DNA from: CAJKWP01 sp050943075
Lineage (GTDB): Bacteria > Bacillota > Clostridia > Christensenellales > UBA1242
Assembly: GCA_050943075.1 (NCBI GenBank)
Contig: JBMNOM010000012.1
Location: forward strand, 1-27,879
Direction of reading: 5' to 3'
Length of the DNA stretch: 27,879 bases
Shown here: positions 22,546 through 27,879 of the stretch, one piece after another
How positions within the stretch are numbered: position 1 is the first letter of the stretch
How the letters are laid out: every line of letters starts with the position of its first letter
Program-made: the position numbers and the translations under genes
The notes under the pieces: generated by a model
Databases searched by the model: none
What the model was told of the DNA's origin: nothing
Seen by the model: the letters and a program-made list of their open reading frames with translations, nothing else

Positions 22546-22682
22546 ATTATATTATTTTAATTTATCTATTATATTTTTTAATTCTATATAACTAGGTTAT
22601 ATGAATAAATTAAAAAAATGCTTGGAAATTATGCCGCTTGATTTTATGTAATTAGTTTAATTTTATCTTTTTTTTAAAAATG
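22546..22682 (+). other. Gene-free stretch with a palindrome and a tiny ORF
   Basis: Very A+T-rich. It holds a perfect inverted repeat ATATAAC-TAG-GTTATAT (22586-22602) and, starting on its last two bases, a 16-codon ORF (MNKLKKCLEIMPLDFM, 22601-22651) without an SD. It lies between two terminators, so it could be a small transcript or a remnant. I cannot assign a function. Confidence 0.3.
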
Positions 22683-22707
22683 CAGCCTTTTATGGCTGTT
22701 TTTTTTT
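22683..22707 (+). terminator. Rho-independent terminator upstream of murA
   Basis: Stem CAGCC / GGCTG with loop TTTTAT and a run of nine T. It is the second terminator within 165 bp although no recognised gene lies between. Confidence 0.8.
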
Positions 22708-22750
22708 GTTTTTGCTACTTTGTTTAAAAGCCAAATTTAAAATAGATGAA

Positions 22751-22756
22751 TATAAT
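22751..22756 (+). promoter_or_regulatory. Candidate -10 of the murA promoter
   Basis: Perfect TATAAT 40 bp before the ATG. The -35 position (AAGCCA at 17 bp) does not match consensus, so only the -10 supports it. Confidence 0.4.
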
Positions 22757-22795
22757 GTATTGTCGAAATAAAAGCAAAAGCAAAATGGAGTAATA

Positions 22796-24055
22796 ATGGA
22801 TAAAATTTTAATAAATGGAGGCAAAAAACTTTTTGGCAGCGTGGATGTAAGCAGCGCAAAAAATGCCTGTTTGCCAATTTTGGCAGCAGCAATTTTGTGT
22901 GAAGACAACTTAAAACTTTTAAAAATTCCAAATTTTGAAGACATTGATGTAATGTGTGAAATTTTGAAAAGTTTGAATTTTAAAGTGATGCGCTATGACG
23001 ATGTAATTGAAATTGACGGGAAAAGCGCAGATGTTTGGGTTTTGCCAAAAGAACACACGGAGAAAATAAGGTCTTCAATTTTTTGTTTGGGGTCAATTCT
23101 TTCGCGTTTTAAAAAAGCAGTTGTGTCTTATCCTGGCGGTTGTTCAATTGGAAAAAGGCCAATAGACATACATATTAAAGGGCTGAAAGATTTGGGAGTA
23201 ATCACAAAAGAAACCCCAGATGGACTTTTGGTTTGCGATGGTAGCAAAATGAAAAGTGCAACTGTCAAACTTGATTTTCCAAGCGTTGGGGCAACTGAAA
23301 ATATCATGCTTGCAAGTGTGTATTTAAAAGGCACAACAAAAATTTTAAACGCAGCCAAAGAGCCAGAAATTGTTGACCTTGCAAATTTGCTTAACGCAAT
23401 GGGTGCACGCATTACTGGGGCAGGAACAAGTCAAATTGAAATCAAAGGCGTAAAAAAACTAAAAGGCGTCACTTACACACCAATTCCAGACAGAATTATA
23501 ACAGGCACAATTTTAATTGGCGGGCTTATGACTGGTGGCAAAATTTGTTTGCAAAATGTCATTCCATCTCACGTGATGTGCTTGATTGAAAAACTGGGCA
23601 AAACCTCTTGCAATATTGGGGTTAAAAATGATACAATAACGCTGGAAGCTTATAAAAGACCAAAAACTTTTGGCAAACTTGAAACACAGCCATTTCCTGA
23701 TTTTCCAACTGATTTACAATCGCAAATGTTAACACTTGCCACAATAAGCAAAGGCAAAGCAACTGTGGTGGAAAATTTGTTTGAAACAAGGTTTAAACAA
23801 GTGCCATATTTAATTGATATGGGTGCTCACATTAAACTTGACGGCAAAACAGTATTCATCAAAGGCGTTAAACACTTGGAAGGCAAAACAGTTAAAGCGG
23901 AAGACTTGCGTGGCGGAGCCAGCCTTATTTTGGCAGGACTTGTGGCCAGCGGCACAACAGTTGTGGAAGATGTGTTTCACATTGACAGAGGCTATGAAAA
24001 CATTGAAAACATTTTTGGTTCACTTGGGGCAGACATCAAACGCATAAAATGGTGA
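22796..24055 (+). CDS. murA: UDP-N-acetylglucosamine 1-carboxyvinyltransferase MurA
   Basis: 419 residues, the usual length. It adds enolpyruvate from PEP to UDP-GlcNAc, the first committed step of peptidoglycan precursor synthesis in the cytoplasm. K22-N23 in SAKNACLPIL bind substrate. Catalytic Cys116 sits in the loop PGGCSIGKRPIDIH; because it is Cys, not Asp, fosfomycin sensitivity would be expected from family knowledge. Other signatures: DFPSVGATENIMLAS, PDRIITGT, FPTDLQSQM and HIDRGYENI. SD TGGAG lies 6 nt before the ATG. Its TGA stop overlaps the ftsQ start, coupling the two genes. Confidence 0.97.
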   Translation: MDKILINGGKKLFGSVDVSSAKNACLPILAAAILCEDNLKLLKIPNFEDIDVMCEILKSLNFKVMRYDDVIEIDGKSADVWVLPKEHTEKIRSSIFCLGSILSRFKKAVVSYPGGCSIGKRPIDIHIKGLKDLGVITKETPDGLLVCDGSKMKSATVKLDFPSVGATENIMLASVYLKGTTKILNAAKEPEIVDLANLLNAMGARITGAGTSQIEIKGVKKLKGVTYTPIPDRIITGTILIGGLMTGGKICLQNVIPSHVMCLIEKLGKTSCNIGVKNDTITLEAYKRPKTFGKLETQPFPDFPTDLQSQMLTLATISKGKATVVENLFETRFKQVPYLIDMGAHIKLDGKTVFIKGVKHLEGKTVKAEDLRGGASLILAGLVASGTTVVEDVFHIDRGYENIENIFGSLGADIKRIKW

Positions 24056-24864
24056 AAAAACTTGTAAACAAAAAAACTTTAATAATTGTTGGTGCAGTGT
24101 TGCTTTCTTTAATTGCAACAGTGCTTATTTTGCTTTTCACAGTTTTTTCTTTAAATGAAAATGGCTTGCAAGTTAGTTTTAAAAATCAAAGCGAATTTCA
24201 ACAAACAGAAAATTTTGAAAATGTTTTGTTTGAAAAAAGCGGTATAAAGAAAAATGCATCAGTTTTTTTTATTAACAAAACAAAAGCAAAACAAAACCTT
24301 GAAAAAGAGTTTCCACTTTTAAAAATTGTTAACATTGAAACAATTTTTCCAAATAAATTAACTTTTCATGTGGCAGAAAGGGAAAGTGTGTTTGCAGTTA
24401 AAAACACAAGTTTGAATTTCTTCACAATTTTGGATGAAGATTTTAAAGTTTTAAGCGTTTTAAATCAAACCCAATTTTTGGCACTTGAAACAAAGCCAAT
24501 TGTTGCTGTGTTTGAAAATTCTGCATTAATAAATTTGGAAGAGGGCGATTTTGTTGAAAAAAATGAAACAATTAATCTATTAACAAACTTGTCAAAAAAC
24601 CTTTTAATTAACAACAGAGATGCAGTTGAACAAAAAGCACTTTTCAAAAAAGTTGAAGTTTATGACAATTTGTTGTGTTTGTATTTGCAAGACGACTTTT
24701 TAATTAAAATTCACACTCCAAAAGTGAAATTGCAAGAAAAAATTGACCTTGCATTAAGAAGTTTGTCAGTTGTTTACCCAAGCTATTATCAAACACATTT
24801 CATGGAAGTTTATTTAACTCAAAGTGAAAAGTTGCTTGTTAAATTTACCAATAAAACTGTTTAA
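24049..24864 (+). CDS. ftsQ: Cell division protein FtsQ/DivIB
   Basis: 271 residues. A bitopic division protein: short basic cytoplasmic end (MVKKLVNKK), membrane helix ~10-33, then an outside part. Just after the membrane is a POTRA-like domain (~38-110, including FENVLFEKSGIKKNASVFFINKTKAKQNL, split over helices and strands, and FPNKLTFHVAERE). The beta domain follows (~110-270). FtsQ scaffolds FtsL/DivIC and the septal synthase. ATG 24049 overlaps the murA stop by 7 bp; GTG 24052 is an alternative start. The N-terminal pattern and the position between murA and ftsA support the call, since sequence conservation is low. Confidence 0.9.
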   Translation: MVKKLVNKKTLIIVGAVLLSLIATVLILLFTVFSLNENGLQVSFKNQSEFQQTENFENVLFEKSGIKKNASVFFINKTKAKQNLEKEFPLLKIVNIETIFPNKLTFHVAERESVFAVKNTSLNFFTILDEDFKVLSVLNQTQFLALETKPIVAVFENSALINLEEGDFVEKNETINLLTNLSKNLLINNRDAVEQKALFKKVEVYDNLLCLYLQDDFLIKIHTPKVKLQEKIDLALRSLSVVYPSYYQTHFMEVYLTQSEKLLVKFTNKTV

Positions 24865-24869
24865 AAATA

Positions 24870-24898
24870 TTGACTTTACAAATGAATAATATTATAAT
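24870..24898 (+). promoter_or_regulatory. Strong promoter for ftsA-ftsZ
   Basis: TTGACT (24870-24875), 17 bp, TATAAT (24893-24898), close to consensus. It predicts a ~140-nt 5' leader before ftsA, far longer than other leaders here. Confidence 0.8.
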
Positions 24899-25014
24899 TA
24901 TGTATATTTGATTATAATTATTAATTTTTTTATTTTACTTATGAAAAATGCGTTGAATTTTATTTTTTAAGTGTTTTCACACAAAACAGCCCTTAATTTT
25001 TAAAATTGAAAACA

Positions 25015-25047
25015 GCATAAATATGCAAAAGAGGAGAGTGTTGCATG
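25015..25047 (+). promoter_or_regulatory. Competing hairpins over the ftsA start codon
   Basis: ATGCAA (25023-25028) is a perfect inverted repeat of TTGCAT (25041-25046), which contains the first bases of the ATG. The SD GAGGAG falls in the 12-nt loop. An alternative small hairpin, GCATA-AA-TATGC (25015-25026), uses the same 5' arm, so the two folds exclude each other. Confidence 0.4.
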
Positions 25048-26205
25048 GCAAAGCGAAAAATTGCAGTTATGGACTTGGGCTCAAGTGAAATAAGAACTGT
25101 TGTGCTCCAAATTAAAGGCAAAAAGAATTATGAAATTATTGGCAAAGGCATTGAAAGCTATGCTGGATTTTTGAATGGAAAATTTTTGGAGTCAGAAAAA
25201 CTTGAAAATGCCATTAAAAACTCTTGTTTAAAGGCAAAGAAAACATCAAAGTTTAATTTTAAAGAACTTTATGTTGGCATTGGTGGCGAGTTTTTAATTA
25301 TTAGGGCAGAAGAAGTTGAAACTGCATTTTTAAGCATTAAAAAAATCACTCAATACGACATTGACACATTGGCGGAAAAAGCTGATAAGTGGGCAAACAA
25401 TAAAAAATACACTTTAATTAGTTATAATCCAGTTGATTTTGTGCTTGACGAAGAAAAAGAAGTTGCACAAGCGGTTGGATTAAAATGCAAAACTTTGAAA
25501 GCTGTTTTAAGTTTTGAATATGCAGAAAGTGAATTCATTAAACAACTTAACGATATTTTTAAAAACGTTGGTTTAAGCAGTGTTAACTATATTTCTGCCC
25601 CACAAGCGCAACTTAAAACCCTTCTTAAACAAGAAGCCAAAAAAGAAATTGCAGCCATTGTGGATTGCGGGTATATGTCAACATACGTTTTGCTTGGAAA
25701 AAACAATGGAATGCTTTCGCTTTCGTCTTTTAACGTTGGTGGTGGGCATTTGATGGGCGACCTTGCAAAATTAATTAAAATTGACTTTGAGCAAGCAGAA
25801 GATTTGAAGAAAAAAGCCATTTTAACACTTGATGAAGAAGCAGATGGTGGCTATGAAGTTGAAATTAAAGGCCAAGCATTTGAAGTGCCAGCAGGAATTG
25901 TGGGCGATGTTATTAAAGCAAGGCTTAATATGATTTGCCAGCTCATTCAAAAAGCAATTGACCGAGCAAACGTTAACTATCCTTTGTATTTTCCACTCTT
26001 TTTAACCGGTGGTGGAATTAGTTTAATTAAAGGCGCAAAACAATACTTGCAAAAAGAACTTGGCAGACCGGTTGAAATTCTTTCTTCTTCCGCGGTTGCA
26101 CTTTCAAAACCTTATGACTCTGCTTTGGCAGCACTTTGTGCATACTCTGTGCAAAAAGAGATTGAAATGTCATATTGTTTTCTTGCAAAATTGTTTGGAA
26201 AATGA
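25045..26205 (+). CDS. ftsA: Cell division protein FtsA
   Basis: 386 residues. An actin-like ATPase that tethers FtsZ to the membrane. Phosphate-1 loop region AVMDLGSSEIRTVV (8-21); SHS2/1C insertion ~85-165; phosphate-2 region AAIVDCGYMSTYVLLGKN (~204-221, diverged from the usual DIGGGTT); adenosine-binding LTGGGISLIKGAKQYL near 325-340. The C-terminus YCFLAKLFGK is short but amphipathic, consistent with the membrane-targeting helix. SD GAGGAG lies 9 nt before the ATG. It has its own promoter and a structured 5' leader. ftsZ follows 101 bp later. Confidence 0.93.
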   Translation: MAKRKIAVMDLGSSEIRTVVLQIKGKKNYEIIGKGIESYAGFLNGKFLESEKLENAIKNSCLKAKKTSKFNFKELYVGIGGEFLIIRAEEVETAFLSIKKITQYDIDTLAEKADKWANNKKYTLISYNPVDFVLDEEKEVAQAVGLKCKTLKAVLSFEYAESEFIKQLNDIFKNVGLSSVNYISAPQAQLKTLLKQEAKKEIAAIVDCGYMSTYVLLGKNNGMLSLSSFNVGGGHLMGDLAKLIKIDFEQAEDLKKKAILTLDEEADGGYEVEIKGQAFEVPAGIVGDVIKARLNMICQLIQKAIDRANVNYPLYFPLFLTGGGISLIKGAKQYLQKELGRPVEILSSSAVALSKPYDSALAALCAYSVQKEIEMSYCFLAKLFGK

Positions 26206-26209
26206 TAAT

Positions 26210-26236
26210 ATATATTTAGAAATATATGTTTTTTTT
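26210..26236 (+). terminator. Weak A-T hairpin with a T run between ftsA and ftsZ
   Basis: ATATATTT / AAATATAT (26210-26217 with 26220-26227) followed by G and eight T. The stem is all A-T, so termination would be weak at best; it could set the ftsA:ftsZ ratio. No convincing separate ftsZ promoter is visible in the 101-bp gap. Confidence 0.3.
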
Positions 26237-26306
26237 AAAATTAGCAAAAAAGCTTTTAATTAAAAACATTTCTGTTTTAACATTTTTAAATTTTAGGAGA
26301 TAAATT

Positions 26307-27524
26307 ATGTATACTAACAACAACATAGGACCAGTTGCAAACATTAAAGTTATTGGTGTTGGTGGCGGTGGTAATAATGCAGTTAACAGAATGATTAATG
26401 CAAACATTACCAGTGCGCAATTTGTTGCAATCAACACAGATAAACAAGCACTTTTAATGAGCAAAGCAGAGTTAAGGCTTCAAATTGGCGAAAAATTAAC
26501 TCGTGGTCTTGGCGCTGGTGCAGAACCTGAAGTTGGCCAAAAAGCTGCGGAAGAATCAAAAGCAAGCATCACAGAAATGCTTAAAGATAGCGACCTTGTT
26601 TTTATCACAGCAGGTATGGGTGGTGGAACAGGAACTGGTGCAGCTCCTGTTGTTGCGCAAATTGCAAAAGAAATGGGCATTTTAACAATTGCTGTTGTGA
26701 CAAAACCATTTGAATTTGAAGGCAAAAAACGTTTGCTCAACGCTGAAAAAGGGCTTGAAAACCTTAAAAAATATGTTGACACTTTGGTTGTGATTCCAAA
26801 CGAAAAATTGTTTAAGATTGCTCCAAAAGGCACACCAATTGTTGAAGCATTTAGATATGCTGACGATGTTTTAAGACAAGGTATTCAAGGAATTTCAGAT
26901 TTAATTGTCACACCAAGTTTAATTAACCTTGACTTTGCCGATGTTCGCTCAATTATGAGAAACAGAGGCCTTGCACACATGGGAATTGGACACGGAAAAG
27001 GCGAAAACAAAACAATTGAAGCTGTTCGTCAAGCTGTTTCAAGCCCACTTTTGGAAACAACAATTCAAGGTGCAACAGGTGTTATTTTGAACGTTAAAGG
27101 TGGCATAGATTTACCACTTGATGAAGTGTATGAAGCAGCAGATTTGGTTAAAGGCGTTGTTGACCCAGATTGCAATATTATCTTTGGTGCAGGCATTGAC
27201 GAATCTATGTCAGACGAAGTTGAAATCACAATTATTGCAACAGGTTTTGAATCTGACAAATTGTTTGGAGAAGACAAAAAAGACATAAGCCAAGTTAAGA
27301 AAAACATTGAAGCTTTTAACACTTTTGAACGCAAAAAAGAAAACATTATTGCAGATCTTTTTGCCAAAAAACCAGCAGAAGAAGTTAAAGAAGTTGTGGA
27401 AGAAAAACAACCTTATAAAGTTAATGTCACACAAACTGTTGCTGAAGATGGAACAGACACTGGCAAGTTCACTGTGGATGATGCCGACATTCCTCCATTC
27501 TTAAAAAGACTTAAAAAATTATAA
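26307..27524 (+). CDS. ftsZ: Cell division protein FtsZ
   Basis: 405 residues. The tubulin-like GTPase forming the Z ring. GTP-binding GVGGGGNNAVNRM (17-29) and tubulin signature GGGTGTG (105-111); T7 loop NLDFADVRSIM (207-217) that completes GTP hydrolysis; a disordered charged linker ~318-390; and the C-terminal peptide DADIPPFLKRLKK (392-404), which binds FtsA and other partners. SD AGGAG lies 8 nt before the ATG. It is the last gene before the strong terminator at 27545. Confidence 0.98.
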   Translation: MYTNNNIGPVANIKVIGVGGGGNNAVNRMINANITSAQFVAINTDKQALLMSKAELRLQIGEKLTRGLGAGAEPEVGQKAAEESKASITEMLKDSDLVFITAGMGGGTGTGAAPVVAQIAKEMGILTIAVVTKPFEFEGKKRLLNAEKGLENLKKYVDTLVVIPNEKLFKIAPKGTPIVEAFRYADDVLRQGIQGISDLIVTPSLINLDFADVRSIMRNRGLAHMGIGHGKGENKTIEAVRQAVSSPLLETTIQGATGVILNVKGGIDLPLDEVYEAADLVKGVVDPDCNIIFGAGIDESMSDEVEITIIATGFESDKLFGEDKKDISQVKKNIEAFNTFERKKENIIADLFAKKPAEEVKEVVEEKQPYKVNVTQTVAEDGTDTGKFTVDDADIPPFLKRLKKL

Positions 27525-27544
27525 AAATTAAATACATAAAAAGC

Positions 27545-27578
27545 AAAAACTTTAAGATTAATTTCTTAAAGTTTTTTT
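27545..27578 (+). terminator. Rho-independent terminator after ftsZ
   Basis: Perfect 13-bp stem AAAAACTTTAAGA / TCTTAAAGTTTTT (27545-27557 with 27564-27576), loop TTAATT, and two more T. It ends the division-gene block. Confidence 0.88.
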
Positions 27579-27598
27579 ATTTATAAAATTAAATTAAA

Positions 27599-27642
27599 TT
27601 AAATTATTAAAAGATTAAATTATTAAAAGATTAAATTATTAA
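27599..27642. repeat. 16-bp tandem repeat, about 2.75 copies
   Basis: Unit TTAAATTATTAAAAGA repeated at 27599, 27615 and 27631 (third copy partial), preceded by TTAAA-type 5-bp repeats from 27588. Confidence 0.9.
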
Positions 27643-27733
27643 TTTAAAATTAAATGTTTTTTAATATAATTTAAAGTTAATTTAAAATGACGAAAAACAT
27701 AAAATATAAGGCTTTCATCATTTTTTAATTTTT

Positions 27734-27769
27734 ATTTGTTTAATTATTTGTTTAATTATTTGTTTAATT
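27734..27769. repeat. 12-bp tandem repeat, 3 copies
   Basis: Unit ATTTGTTTAATT three times in perfect tandem, in otherwise T-rich low-complexity DNA. Confidence 0.9.
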
Positions 27770-27879
27770 ATTTTTTAATATATATTTTATTTATTTTTTT
27801 AGTTTAATGAATTTATTTTTTTTATTTTCATTTAATTTTATGGTGTTTTTTAATGTGTTTTTGTTTTAATTTTTGCTTT

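Larger units (their letters stand above)
27579..27879. other. Gene-free, extremely A+T-rich tail
   Basis: No ORF of note on either strand. It holds the two tandem repeats above and, at 27684-27724, an imperfect hairpin (AAAATGA-C-GAAA with TTTC-A-TCATTTT, one mismatch, 17-nt loop). G and C are nearly absent. Whether a gene starts beyond the window cannot be seen. Confidence 0.7.

Noticed and set aside
24053..26205. Use of TGA as Trp (Mollicutes code)
   Set aside because: TGA ends murA and ftsA at the expected places, and Trp is encoded by TGG throughout.
26183..26306. Promoter for ftsZ in the ftsA-ftsZ gap
   Set aside because: Several A+T-rich hexamers exist but none has both boxes at 16-18 bp spacing.
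1..27879. CRISPR arrays, insertion sequences, rRNA, phage or toxin-antitoxin genes
   Set aside because: No spaced direct repeats of the right size, transposase, integrase, rRNA segment or recognisable toxin gene was seen on either strand.

Overview
The window is about 27.9 kb of low-G+C DNA (roughly one third G+C by eye). Apart from one locus at the left edge, every protein gene is on the + strand, mostly in tightly packed runs with good Shine-Dalgarno (SD) sites. The gene set (ylxM-ffh-rpsP-khpA-rimM-trmD-rbgA, a one-PASTA division PBP next to rsmH/ftsL, murA-ftsQ-ftsA-ftsZ, yqeY) points to Bacillota, most likely an uncultured Clostridia-like lineage. TGA is used as a stop (murA, ftsA), so the code is standard (table 11), not the Mollicutes code. 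I cannot name the species.

Layout. (1) 1-2.4 kb: accessory-looking region. A minus-strand locus encodes a Gln/Tyr-rich low-complexity protein that runs in another frame into a Gly/Leu-rich tail. Divergent from it are a small helical protein and a subtilisin-like S8 protease. Two genes here (the Gln-rich one and the protease) look frameshifted, at three places in total. (2) 2.4-3.6 kb: yqeY and a metallophosphoesterase. (3) 3.7-10.9 kb: a 1165-residue membrane protein with a CvpA-like four-helix N-terminus and a predicted ~950-residue outside part, followed 9 bp later by rsmH, then an ftsL-like gene and a division/sporulation transpeptidase. (4) 10.9-13.6 kb: a lipoprotein, a purine nucleoside phosphorylase and a D,D-carboxypeptidase whose ribosome binding site sits in a terminator-like hairpin. 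(5) 13.7-17.2 kb: an RluB-type pseudouridine synthase (apparently leaderless), plsC, a four-repeat S1 protein, tRNA-Thr(CGT) and cmk. (6) 17.2-22.5 kb: ylxM, ffh, rpsP, khpA, rimM, trmD, rbgA, yraN, rplS (SRP, ribosome parts and ribosome maturation). (7) 22.8-27.5 kb: murA, ftsQ, ftsA, ftsZ, then a strong terminator and an extremely A+T-rich tail with short tandem repeats.

How it fits together. The window is mostly a growth locus: peptidoglycan precursor synthesis (MurA), septal cross-linking (FtsL, FtsI-type PBP, FtsQ), Z-ring assembly (FtsA, FtsZ), carboxypeptidase trimming, phospholipid synthesis (PlsC), and building of the translation and secretion machinery. The division (dcw) genes are split into two blocks about 12 kb apart, and mraZ, mraY, murD-G and ftsW are not here. 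The best candidate for something undescribed is the giant CvpA-like protein apparently co-transcribed with rsmH. Regulatory candidates are the hairpin over the carboxypeptidase RBS, the start-codon hairpin of ftsA, the leaderless rluB mRNA and the terminator abutting a tRNA.
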